Shown here: positions 6,865-15,012 of the stretch, one piece after another
Layout of the letters: each line of letters begins with the position of its first letter
Numbering within the stretch: the stretch's first letter is position 1
Assembly: GCA_025362165.1 (NCBI GenBank)
Contig: JANYHY010000749.1
Span: 1-19,526 of the forward strand
DNA length: 19,526 nt
Source of the DNA: Myxococcales bacterium
GTDB taxonomy: Bacteria > Myxococcota_A > Polyangia > Polyangiales > Polyangiaceae
Direction: 5' to 3'
Program-made: the position numbers and the translations under genes
The notes under the pieces: generated by a model
The model's database searches: none
The model's input: the letters and a program-made list of their open reading frames with translations, nothing else
Told to the model about the DNA's origin: nothing

Positions 6865-9477
6865 GTGAGGTCGAACCGCGCGAGCGAGTCGAAGCGACAT
6901 GTTCGATGCGTGTTGGGACACGCGTCTATATTGATCGCGGTCGCCCTCATCGCGCCTGCAGCGTTCGCACAAGACCCCGCGGACCCCAACGCGCCGACGC
7001 TGGTGGCGCCGGTCGTACTCGAGCACGTCGACGCGGAGTACCCGCCGAGCCTGGTTTCGGCTGGCAAACACGGTGACGTCGTGTTGGCGGTGACTGTCGA
7101 CACGGAGGGACACATCGCGAAGGTGGAGGTGCTCACCTCTGGCGGCGACGAGATGAACGCGGCTGCCATCGCCGCCGTTCGACAATGGACGTTCAAGCCT
7201 GGGTTGAAGCGAGGCGTCGCGGCCTCGATGAGGATCCCTGTTCCGTTCCACTTCTCACCACCAAGCAAACCGGTGGAGGTTCCACAAAGTCAAACGCAGC
7301 TCCAAGCGGGCTCAACGGGCGCGGGGTCTGGGGGCTCGTCGGTCACGACTCCCATCGCGCCCATCGCGGCGCCGACGACGACAGGCGACTCGCCCCAAGC
7401 TGTGAGCGTGCACGGGAGCATCGACGCGCCGCCGCGCGGATCGTCCGATCACAAGATCGAGCTGAAGGAGCTCTCACACGTCCCTCACCCCGAAGGCGCC
7501 GCGGGCATGCTCAAGCTCGCGCCAGGCATCCTGCTCACCAACGAGGGTGGTGAAGGCCACGCAGAGCAAGTCTTCCTCCGCGGCTTCGACGCACGTGAGG
7601 GGCAGGACATCGAGTTCACGGTCGGCAACATCCCGTTCAACGAAGCGGGGAACCTACACGGAAATGGATACGCGGACGCGCACTTCATCATTCCAGAGCT
7701 CGTGCGATCTCTGCGGGTGATGGAGGGTCCGTTCGATCCGCGGCAAGGCAACTTCGCGGTCGCGGGCAGCGCCGACTTCGAGCTCGGCCTCGACAAGCGC
7801 GGGATGACGGTCAAGTACGTCGGCGGCAGCTTCAACACGCAGCGTCTCGTGCTCTTGTGGGGACCCAAAGAGGAGGGCGAGCACACGTTCGCGGGAGCAG
7901 ATCTCGGCACGACGGACGGCTTTGGGATGAACCGCGACGCGCGCCACGCCACCGCGATGGGCCAGTACGAAGGCAAGCTCGGCGAGCGCGGCCTCTGGCG
8001 GATCACGGCCACCGCGTACACGACGCAGTACCACTCGGCGGGAGTCATTCGACAAGACGACTACCTCCAGGGTCGCGTCGGCTTCGGAGACACATACGAC
8101 TCGCGCCAAGGCGGGAACACGTCACGCTTCGGGCTCTCCGGGGAGATCCAGACGCGCAACGGAGACACGACGTTCGTGCAGCGCGCGTGGGTCTCGCTCA
8201 AACAGATGCGGCTGCTCGAAAACTTCACGGGCTACTTGTTGGACGTGCAGTCGCCGATTCAATCGCCGCACGATCAGCGCGGGGACTTGCTGGACATGCA
8301 GACGAGCGGAGTCACCGTCGGAGCGAAGGGCGCAGCACGCTGGCACACCACCGCGTTCAAGCAGCGACAAGACGTGGAGCTCGGCTACTTCGCGCGCGGC
8401 GACGTCACCGGCGGCACGCAAGACCGCATCGAGACCGCGACCAACTTCCCCTTCAAGCGCGAGACTGATGTGAACGCCTTCCTCGGCGACGTCGGGCTCT
8501 ACGGCGACTTGAGCCTTCGCGCGACCAAGTGGCTCGGCGTGCGCGGCGGCGTGCGCGCAGATCTGTTCACCTACAACGTGCACGACAACTGCGCCGTGCA
8601 TGACGTCTCGCACCCGAGCAAGAGCGCGCCACCAGGAGACGCGAGCTGCCTCTCGCAGCAAGACTTTGGCCGCTTCCGTGAGCCTGATCAGCGCGCGACC
8701 ACCGCGTCTGCCGCGCTCATGCCGCGCGGAACTTTGCTCGTGGGACCGTTCTCACACGTGACGCTCTCGGCCAGTTACGGGCGCGGCGTGCGTTCGATCG
8801 ATCCGGTGTACGTCACGCAAGACGTCGGCACTCCGTTCGCGAGCGTCAACGCGTACGACGCGGGCGCTTCTTATGCGAACGCCTTCAGCGACACGTTCGC
8901 GCTATCGGCGCGATCCACGTTCTTCGCGACGCACGTCGATCGCGATTTGATCTTCAGCGAGACCGCAGGGCGCAACGTGCTCGGCAACGGCACGACACGC
9001 ACTGGCTGGTCTGGCTCCGTGCGCGCGACCGGAGCGTTCCTCGATGAGGCGGCGAACATCACGCTCGTCAAATCCACGTTCGACGACACGCACCTGCTCG
9101 TGCCCTACGTGCCGGACGTGGTCTTGCGCAGCGACACGGCGCTCTACGGGAAGATGCCGTTCAAGCTCGCTGGTGACGAAGTGAAAGGCACGCTCGCGCT
9201 CGGCGTCACGTACGTCGGCAAGCGCGCCCTGCCCTATGGGCAACGCAGCGACGCGATCTTCACGGTGGACGCGTCCGGCATGCTCGAGTGGCGCGCGTTC
9301 GAGATCGGAGTCGTCGCGACCAACCTGTTCAATCAAAAGTATCGATCGGGCGAGTACAACTATCCATCCGACTTTCACTCGCAAGAGTCACCGACGCTCG
9401 CTCCGATGCGCCAGTTCACCGCAGGCGCGCCGCTCGGAGTGTTCGGCACCTTCGCGATCCATTTCGGAGGCACGTGA
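6865..9477 (+). CDS. TonB-dependent outer-membrane receptor with N-terminal TonB C-terminal domain
   Basis: This 870-residue protein begins with a signal peptide: hydrophobic SILIAVALIAPAAFA, with probable cleavage after residue 35 before QDPADP. Residues 52-130 are a TonB C-terminal domain: EYPPSLVSAGKHGDVVLAVT, VDTEGHIAKVEVLTS, AAIAAVRQWTFKP and PVPFHF follow the family pattern (YP...G.V...V...G.V......S....D..A..A...W.F.P). A Pro/Ser/Thr/Gly linker (131-190) follows, then the plug (about 200-310, with LKLAPGILL, VFLRGFDAREGQDIEFTV and FAVAGSADFELGL) and a 22-strand-type barrel to the end. It should import a ligand across the outer membrane using ExbBD/TonB energy. The GTG start at 6865 has no Shine-Dalgarno but sits at the right distance from a promoter. 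Its stop overlaps the next start (TGATG). The ligand is not identifiable. Confidence 0.9.
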   Translation: MRSNRASESKRHVRCVLGHASILIAVALIAPAAFAQDPADPNAPTLVAPVVLEHVDAEYPPSLVSAGKHGDVVLAVTVDTEGHIAKVEVLTSGGDEMNAAAIAAVRQWTFKPGLKRGVAASMRIPVPFHFSPPSKPVEVPQSQTQLQAGSTGAGSGGSSVTTPIAPIAAPTTTGDSPQAVSVHGSIDAPPRGSSDHKIELKELSHVPHPEGAAGMLKLAPGILLTNEGGEGHAEQVFLRGFDAREGQDIEFTVGNIPFNEAGNLHGNGYADAHFIIPELVRSLRVMEGPFDPRQGNFAVAGSADFELGLDKRGMTVKYVGGSFNTQRLVLLWGPKEEGEHTFAGADLGTTDGFGMNRDARHATAMGQYEGKLGERGLWRITATAYTTQYHSAGVIRQDDYLQGRVGFGDTYDSRQGGNTSRFGLSGEIQTRNGDTTFVQRAWVSLKQMRLLENFTGYLLDVQSPIQSPHDQRGDLLDMQTSGVTVGAKGAARWHTTAFKQRQDVELGYFARGDVTGGTQDRIETATNFPFKRETDVNAFLGDVGLYGDLSLRATKWLGVRGGVRADLFTYNVHDNCAVHDVSHPSKSAPPGDASCLSQQDFGRFREPDQRATTASAALMPRGTLLVGPFSHVTLSASYGRGVRSIDPVYVTQDVGTPFASVNAYDAGASYANAFSDTFALSARSTFFATHVDRDLIFSETAGRNVLGNGTTRTGWSGSVRATGAFLDEAANITLVKSTFDDTHLLVPYVPDVVLRSDTALYGKMPFKLAGDEVKGTLALGVTYVGKRALPYGQRSDAIFTVDASGMLEWRAFEIGVVATNLFNQKYRSGEYNYPSDFHSQESPTLAPMRQFTAGAPLGVFGTFAIHFGGT

Positions 9478-10253
9478 TGAAGCGAATCTTCATGTTCGCG
9501 CTCTTGATGATGGCTTGCGTGGGAACGACCGGTGGAGAGCTCGTGTCGTTCACGGCGACGGCGAGCGGTCCGAGCGACGTCACCGGTCACAAACTCGACT
9601 TCGTCAGCGGGCGCGGGTTTCACGTCGTGCTCACCTCCGCGACGCTCCATGTCGGCGCGATCTACTTGAACCAGAGCCAGCCCGTGAGCGGCGCGCAAGC
9701 CACCAACTGCATCTTGCCAGGGACCTACGTCGCAGAAGAGACCACGGGCCGCGACATCGATCTCCTCGACAGCACCGCGCAGGTGTTCCCTGACTACGGC
9801 GACGGCACGCGGACGCACGCACGCGTCGCGGAGATCTGGCTCAAAGGTCCAGGCAGCATCAACGATCCGAACGACTCGACTCCGATCTTGCAGCTCGCCG
9901 GGACCGTGGACGTCAACGGGCAAACGCGCGCGTTCATCGGGACGCTGACCATCGGACAGAACCGGCTCGCGACCGTGAGCGATCCCTCGCAGCCCTCGGC
10001 CCACCCGATCTGCAAGGAGCGCATCGTCTCACCGATCCTCGTCGATCTCACACCCACGCAGAACGGAACGCTCGCGTTGTCGATCGATCCGCGCCCGCTT
10101 TTGTCGAACGTGGACTTCTCTCAGCTCCACCAGTTCTCGAGCGATCCGCCGGTGTGGGGGTTCGTGGACGACTCGTCTGATCAGCCTAGCGTCAGCCTCT
10201 TCGAAGCGCTTCGCTCGTCGGGCGATGTCTATCGTCTTCGGTGGTCGCCGTGA
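9477..10253 (+). CDS. Lipoprotein encoded with the TonB receptor, family not recognised
   Basis: This 258-residue protein has a short signal (MKRIFMFALL) and a lipobox-like MMAC, with Cys at residue 14. The mature part is beta-rich and contains HVVLTSATLHVGAIYLNQSQ, two Cys (ATNCILPG and HPICKER) that might form a disulfide, and repeated Asp/Asn-rich turns. No named domain is recognised. A strong ribosome site, GGAGG (9466-9470), lies 6 nt before the ATG, and the start overlaps the receptor stop by 1 nt. Tight coupling to a TonB-dependent receptor suggests an outer-membrane partner that binds or hands over the ligand, in the manner of SusD or slam-type surface lipoproteins. This is by position only; no sequence similarity to those families is claimed. 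Confidence 0.78.
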   Translation: MKRIFMFALLMMACVGTTGGELVSFTATASGPSDVTGHKLDFVSGRGFHVVLTSATLHVGAIYLNQSQPVSGAQATNCILPGTYVAEETTGRDIDLLDSTAQVFPDYGDGTRTHARVAEIWLKGPGSINDPNDSTPILQLAGTVDVNGQTRAFIGTLTIGQNRLATVSDPSQPSAHPICKERIVSPILVDLTPTQNGTLALSIDPRPLLSNVDFSQLHQFSSDPPVWGFVDDSSDQPSVSLFEALRSSGDVYRLRWSP

Positions 10254-11482
10254 CGCGCCTTGGTCTGCTCCTCTTGCTCGCGTCGTGCTCGAGCGACGCG
10301 ATCGGTCCGCGCGCGCGACCCGACGCTGGCCTGCTCGACGCATTCGTTGACTCATCAACCGTCGAGCAAGGGCCGTTCGCCAAGGCGTTCGCGCTGCCTT
10401 CGGACCCAGGCCCGGGCGCAGTGTTGATGACGGCCTCTGGCGAGGTGCTCGCGCTCCGCGGCTACCCGTTCCCTCCCGCGCAGCCCAACGATCCGGCTTT
10501 CGTAGACGGGTGGGAGGTGAAGTTCGACCGCTTGTTGGTGACCGTGGACAAGCTCACCTTGAGTGACAATCCGGATGTCTCGCCTGGGGATCAGTCGTTG
10601 ACCGGAGGCGTGCTCGCTGAAGTAGACGGGCCGTGGGCGATCGATCTCCACAAAGACGATCCCCGCTACAAAGACGGCAAAGGGGGCGCTGGAGAGCGAG
10701 CCGTGCCGATCGCTGCGATCGGACCGAAGAGCGCGCTCAAGACGGACGGCACGCGATACGCGTTCGGCTTCGACGTCGTGCCCGCGACGTACACTGGATA
10801 CAACGTGAACCTCGGCCCCGCCGCGCTCGCCGACTATGGCGACATGGTGAAGTCGGGATGCAGCGTGCTCTACGCGGGCACCGCCACGTTCAAAGGCAAC
10901 GGCTGCGGGGAGAACGATCCGCCGTTCGTGTCGATGCCGCGCGTGGTCCGGTTCAAGCTCTGCTTCGCTTCACCGACACGCTACGAGAACGCGCAGAACC
11001 CGGACAACGATCCCGCGAAGGCTTTCCCGAACGAGGAGCACCAACGCGGGATCGCCCTCAAATCGAACGCCTCGGTGATCGCGCAGGTCACGATGCACAC
11101 CGATCACCCGTTTTGGGAGAGCGTCGTTCACGACTCGCCCGCGCACTTCGACATGCTCGCAGGGCGCGCTTCCACGGTGAGTGCAGACGCCGGAACACCA
11201 CTGGTGACGCTCGACCAGATGAAGGGCGTGGATTTGTTGCACTTCACGGACGCGCTCGGCAACGCCATACCGTGGCGGAGCTGCGTGGCGTCGTACGCGA
11301 CACCTGACAAGTCAACGATGCACTTCGACCCGCTGAGCGTGCCGCAGCAACCTCCGAACGGCGACCCGAGCAGGGGCTTGCGCGACGCGTACGACTTCAT
11401 GACGTACGACCAGAGCACGCAGGGGCACTTGAACTCCAACGGCTTGGCGTCCGTGCAGCGGCGATTTCCGTCGCCACCGTGA
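10250..11482 (+). CDS. Histidine-motif lipoprotein in the TonB receptor cluster, family not recognised
   Basis: This 410-residue protein has a very short signal, LLLLLASC, with Cys at about 13 followed by SSD, so it is a lipoprotein. The mature region carries striking polar motifs: GPWAIDLHKDD, FGFDVVPATYTGYNVNLG, GCSVLYAGTATFKGNGCGEN, then a His cluster TMHTDHPFW...HDSPAHFD (residues about 282-301), and near the C terminus MTYDQSTQGHLNSNGL. The spaced His/Asp residues look like a metal or ligand site; that is an inference. No named family is recognised. The start GTG at 10250 overlaps the previous stop (GTGA); an alternative GTG at 10241 adds three residues. It is translationally coupled to the lipoprotein and receptor upstream, so it probably works with them at the outer membrane. 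Confidence 0.78.
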   Translation: MTRLGLLLLLASCSSDAIGPRARPDAGLLDAFVDSSTVEQGPFAKAFALPSDPGPGAVLMTASGEVLALRGYPFPPAQPNDPAFVDGWEVKFDRLLVTVDKLTLSDNPDVSPGDQSLTGGVLAEVDGPWAIDLHKDDPRYKDGKGGAGERAVPIAAIGPKSALKTDGTRYAFGFDVVPATYTGYNVNLGPAALADYGDMVKSGCSVLYAGTATFKGNGCGENDPPFVSMPRVVRFKLCFASPTRYENAQNPDNDPAKAFPNEEHQRGIALKSNASVIAQVTMHTDHPFWESVVHDSPAHFDMLAGRASTVSADAGTPLVTLDQMKGVDLLHFTDALGNAIPWRSCVASYATPDKSTMHFDPLSVPQQPPNGDPSRGLRDAYDFMTYDQSTQGHLNSNGLASVQRRFPSPP

Positions 11483-11496
11483 TAGGTTCCAAAGGC

Positions 11497-11919
11497 ATGC
11501 GCGCCTTGTCTTTGCTGTTGATTGCTTTGTCATCGATCGCGTGTGGCACGAGCGAGACGCCGCCGGCAGTCGTGGACGCCAGCAAGCCGCTGGATGCGAC
11601 TCCTGTCGATGACGGCGCGGTGGTGTGCAACGCGAAGTGCACCAAGCCCGCCGTTTGCTGCCAGAACCAGTGCGTGCAGACGGACAACGATCCCGCCGCG
11701 TGCGGCGCGTGCGGCGTGCACTGCTCGGGCGCGACGCCCTACTGCGACAATGGCAAGTGCCTCCCGCAGCCCTGCACCAAGGACGCCTCTGCGTGCATGA
11801 ACCCGCTCGGATGTTGCGGCGCGGACTGCTGCGGCGGAGACCAAATCTGCTGCAAAGATCGGACGAATTCGACGCCGTTCTGCCATACGCCGAACGGGTC
11901 TCAGCCGTCCTGTCCCTGA
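11497..11919 (+). CDS. Cysteine-rich lipoprotein, Stig1-like
   Basis: This is a 140-residue secreted lipoprotein. The signal MRALSLLLIALSSIAC ends at Cys 16; the residue at -3 is Ser, so the lipobox is not ideal. After a low-complexity Pro/Asp/Ala stretch come 20 Cys, several as CC pairs (VCCQNQC, GCCGADCCGGDQICC). The segment DPAACGACGVHC...YCDNGKC fits the Stig1-like 'NCGxCGxxC...C..G.C' pattern common in myxobacterial surface proteins. A disulfide-locked extracellular knot or metal-binding domain is likely. The ATG at 11497 is 14 nt after the previous stop. A GTG at 11479 that overlaps that stop (GTGA, adding six residues) is equally possible. It is last in the receptor cluster, and a function in the same surface assembly is inferred. 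Confidence 0.78.
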   Translation: MRALSLLLIALSSIACGTSETPPAVVDASKPLDATPVDDGAVVCNAKCTKPAVCCQNQCVQTDNDPAACGACGVHCSGATPYCDNGKCLPQPCTKDASACMNPLGCCGADCCGGDQICCKDRTNSTPFCHTPNGSQPSCP

Positions 11920-11954
11920 CACGCGCTAACGCTTCCCCAAAAGGCGACGATCCG

Positions 11955-11960
11955 TATACT
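11955..11960 (+). promoter_or_regulatory. -10 element TATACT for the Asp-box lipoprotein
   Basis: TATACT matches the sigma-70 -10 consensus at five of six positions. It ends 6 nt before the ATG at 11967, which would make the transcript leaderless. The 47-nt gap has no Shine-Dalgarno and no clear -35 element. Confidence 0.4.
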
Positions 11961-11966
11961 GCGCCG

Positions 11967-14900
11967 ATGATTCGATCACGTGTGTTGGGGGCCGTTGGAG
12001 TGTTGGTTTTGGGGCAGGCGTGTGGCGCGCCTCCTGATCCGGTGGTCAAGCCGCCGCCGCTCGTGATCACGGCAGCGCCGCCGCCTGCGCCGACGCGAGC
12101 CAAGTGGGCGTTCTCCGATCAGTCGCGGTCGATGAACGCGAAAGTCGACTTGGGCAAGGACACGGGCGTGCTTTACGTGGGCGCGCACGGCCGACGCTCG
12201 CTTATCAAAGGCGACGCCGATCCGGTCGACTCCACGTCGCTCGCATTCGACGATCTCGTCGGCGTGTTGAAGGACGACAAGGGCCAACTCGTGTTCGTCG
12301 CAGACGACGGCGATGTGTTCGTGAGCAAGGACCCTCTCGGCGCGATGGATACGACGCGACCGAGCCCCCTCGCCGACGTCAAGAACGCGACCCTGCGCTC
12401 CCCGGCGACGGGCAAGACGGCGATCATGGGCATCGCGAGCAACGACAATCGCGTCCTGCGCACGACAGACTTCGGGGTCACGTGGAAGCCCGTCGACTAC
12501 GCCGGAGCGATCAAGCCCTGGGGCAAGCCGGTGTCCGTCGCGCTGGACGGCGCTGGCAACGGCATCTTGATTCACCTGCCGCAGCGTGTGTTCGTCACGC
12601 ACGACGATGGCGCGACCTGGGCGCCGATCGCTTCGCCTGGGATCGGCGCGAGGCGCGCGACCCGGGACGGCGCGAACAAGATCTTCGTGGATGGCTTCAA
12701 CTACCAGCGCGCCAGGCTCGACGGCAACTCGCTCGCCGTCACGACAGATCAGCCCGAGCCCGTGTTCAAGCCCGCAGACAAGAAGAAGGACAAACCCGAC
12801 GGACCTTCGACCGACGAATACGAGCAAGACAACGTGCAGCTCATCGCAGGCGATCACTCGGTGGAGCTCGCGAGCGTGTACCGTCACGGCAAGACCCGCG
12901 AAATCCGCATCCGCACGTCCAAGCTCGGCCAGAAGGCAGACGCGCCGATCTCGAACACCGATCTGATCAGTCGAGACGGCGTCTCGCGCTACGTGGCGTC
13001 CTACAACAGCACGCTCGTTTACCTCCGCGCGGATGACGACTCCGATCAGAACACGCCCACGAGCACGCTGTTCTTCAGCAAGGACTACGGCGCCACGTGG
13101 ACGAAGGACGCGACCATCGAAGGCGCCGAGCCGCAGTCGGAGTCCGAGGCGGTGGCGCTTGGCCCGAAGGGTTGGGCGTTCGTCGGCGCGCTCTGCACCT
13201 ACGGAGAGAGCTACGGCGAGGGCGACGACTCCGAGGGCGAAGGCAACGTCGGAGGCGCAGAGAACTGCAGCGCGCGCAAGGTTCGGCCCGCGGGCGCGAA
13301 GGACTTCGAGGACATGGCGTTCACGGAAGACTTCACGCCTTCCACGTTCGCGTTCGACGAGGCACACGACAAGGTCTACGCAATCGGCACCGCCACCAAG
13401 GACAACGAGACGCGCATCTACACGTCCGCGCTCTCGCAGAACAAATGGGTGCGCTCGAAGATGGATACGTCTGGCATGGATGTGACCGCGATCTCGGTCG
13501 ATCCGAAGGGCGTCTTGCGCGCGTATGACTATGCTTACAACGAGGGCTGGAACGTGGCGCGCGTGGACGCCGACGACAAGCCGATGCCGAAGCAATACCT
13601 CACGCTCGACAGCGGAGATATCACGTTCGTCGGCGCGCGCGGCCTGTTGATCTCTGGTCACAACAAAGGTTGGGAGACCGCAGACGGCGGAGAGAATTGG
13701 GTCCGCGTGGCCACCAACGGCTCGCGCGAGGCGGACTGCTCGGAGGCAGGATGCCGCAGCGGGGACGCGTTCCGCATCGGCTGGGATCTGCCGGCCGCCG
13801 CGAAGGACCAGACCTTCACGGCGAGCACGGAGCAACCGACCGCGAGCAAGGTGCAGACTACATCGACGAACGGGGGCGTGCCGACTCCTACGCTCGAGCT
13901 CACGTGCAAGGTCTCCGGCGCGAGCACGATCACCGCAGATCAGCGCCCTGGGTTCGACACCTCGGACAACCGCGCGGACGTGCGCTGGACGATGCAGGTG
14001 TCCGAGGGGAGCAAGACGAACTTGGTCGTCGGCGGAAAGAACGGCACGCGTGATGTGCTGCTCGTCCCAGCAGAGAAGCCGGCCGTGAAGGGAGCCAAGC
14101 CGGACAACATCGAGCACCGCTCCGGCACGCGTATGCTCACGGAGGGTGCGGTCGGCGCGCGCTTCTCCTTCCAAACGAAGTCATCGACGGGCACGTACAA
14201 CCCCGTCGACATCGAGCTGACCTGGTTCTCTTACGCCTCGGGCAAGGTCGGCCACCACACGATCGCCAAACACCCGGCGTTCCGCGTCGCTTCGTACGGC
14301 TTCACCGGCGACGCGCAGATCGTACCCGGCGGCTTGCTCTACCAAGCGACCGACGGCGAGCCCGCGACGTTCATCCATGATGATGGCAAGACCGAGCCTC
14401 TGCCGCTCCCGTCTCGTGCGTCCGTGCGCAACGCGATGCACGCCGGCACTCGCTGGATCTTGAGCGACTCCGAGTCTGGCACTGTGCAAATCGGGACGAG
14501 CGACGACACCGGCAAGACCTGGAAGAACAAGGCGTGGACGCTCGACGAGTCTGCGCCCCTGGCTCTGTCGTTGCTCGGCGGCAAGCCCATGATCTCGATC
14601 AACCGTTCGGGCACGCCGGCCGCGCTCTTCGGACTCGAAGGCGTGCTGCCCGATGATCCGCCCGCACCCACGGTCGTGGATTTCGATTCGTCCGTCGCGA
14701 ACGCGTGCGATGCGTCTGCGGGGACATTGCGCACGAGCCAATACCTGAACCCGCCGCAGCGCAAACTGACGGCGAAGATCGACAACGGCAAGAAGGGCAC
14801 TAGCCAGTACACTGTCTCGTATCGAATGACTCACGCGCTCGGCACGGGCAAGGCGTGCACGTCCGCGTACAAGCTGTCGGGAAACGATGGAGAAGACCTC

Positions 14901-15005
14901 TTCGTCTACGCCGACGGCGCGACATGGACCGGCTGGCGCTTCCGCCGTGACGAGAGCGATCCCAAGAAAGCCAAGCCGACGGCGGAGCCGATCACCTGCA
15001 AGTGA
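11967..15005 (+). CDS. Large Asp-box (BNR-like) beta-propeller lipoprotein
   Basis: This 1012-residue exported protein has a signal peptide ending at a lipobox-like GQAC (Cys 19), then a Pro-rich tether (PPDPVVKPPPL...APPPAPT). Five Asp-box motifs (xDxGxTW) mark beta-propeller blades: DFGVTW (about 168), DDGATW (213), DYGATW (373), DGGENW (573) and DTGKTW (847). The fold should resemble sortilin/sialidase/photosystem-stability-factor propellers. Asp-boxes are structural, so no enzyme activity follows. A Lys/Asp-rich insert (KPADKKKDKPDGPSTDEYEQ) and an acidic insert (GEGDDSEGEGN) break the propeller. Six or more scattered Cys in the second half could form disulfides. The start at 11967 follows TATACT by 6 nt. 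An open frame upstream runs into the previous gene and is not used. The ligase gene follows 7 nt after the stop. Confidence 0.85.
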   Translation: MIRSRVLGAVGVLVLGQACGAPPDPVVKPPPLVITAAPPPAPTRAKWAFSDQSRSMNAKVDLGKDTGVLYVGAHGRRSLIKGDADPVDSTSLAFDDLVGVLKDDKGQLVFVADDGDVFVSKDPLGAMDTTRPSPLADVKNATLRSPATGKTAIMGIASNDNRVLRTTDFGVTWKPVDYAGAIKPWGKPVSVALDGAGNGILIHLPQRVFVTHDDGATWAPIASPGIGARRATRDGANKIFVDGFNYQRARLDGNSLAVTTDQPEPVFKPADKKKDKPDGPSTDEYEQDNVQLIAGDHSVELASVYRHGKTREIRIRTSKLGQKADAPISNTDLISRDGVSRYVASYNSTLVYLRADDDSDQNTPTSTLFFSKDYGATWTKDATIEGAEPQSESEAVALGPKGWAFVGALCTYGESYGEGDDSEGEGNVGGAENCSARKVRPAGAKDFEDMAFTEDFTPSTFAFDEAHDKVYAIGTATKDNETRIYTSALSQNKWVRSKMDTSGMDVTAISVDPKGVLRAYDYAYNEGWNVARVDADDKPMPKQYLTLDSGDITFVGARGLLISGHNKGWETADGGENWVRVATNGSREADCSEAGCRSGDAFRIGWDLPAAAKDQTFTASTEQPTASKVQTTSTNGGVPTPTLELTCKVSGASTITADQRPGFDTSDNRADVRWTMQVSEGSKTNLVVGGKNGTRDVLLVPAEKPAVKGAKPDNIEHRSGTRMLTEGAVGARFSFQTKSSTGTYNPVDIELTWFSYASGKVGHHTIAKHPAFRVASYGFTGDAQIVPGGLLYQATDGEPATFIHDDGKTEPLPLPSRASVRNAMHAGTRWILSDSESGTVQIGTSDDTGKTWKNKAWTLDESAPLALSLLGGKPMISINRSGTPAALFGLEGVLPDDPPAPTVVDFDSSVANACDASAGTLRTSQYLNPPQRKLTAKIDNGKKGTSQYTVSYRMTHALGTGKACTSAYKLSGNDGEDLFVYADGATWTGWRFRRDESDPKKAKPTAEPITCK

Positions 15006-15012
15006 CGTTGCC

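Noticed and set aside
11976..14174. Very long open frame on the minus strand inside the Asp-box lipoprotein gene, with similar long antisense frames at 2433-3416, 3134-4180, 4881-6023 and 6020-6826
   Set aside because: These frames are low-complexity Arg/Ala/Asp/His-rich translations opposite clearly homologous genes. They arise because GC-rich codon usage leaves few stop codons in shadow frames.
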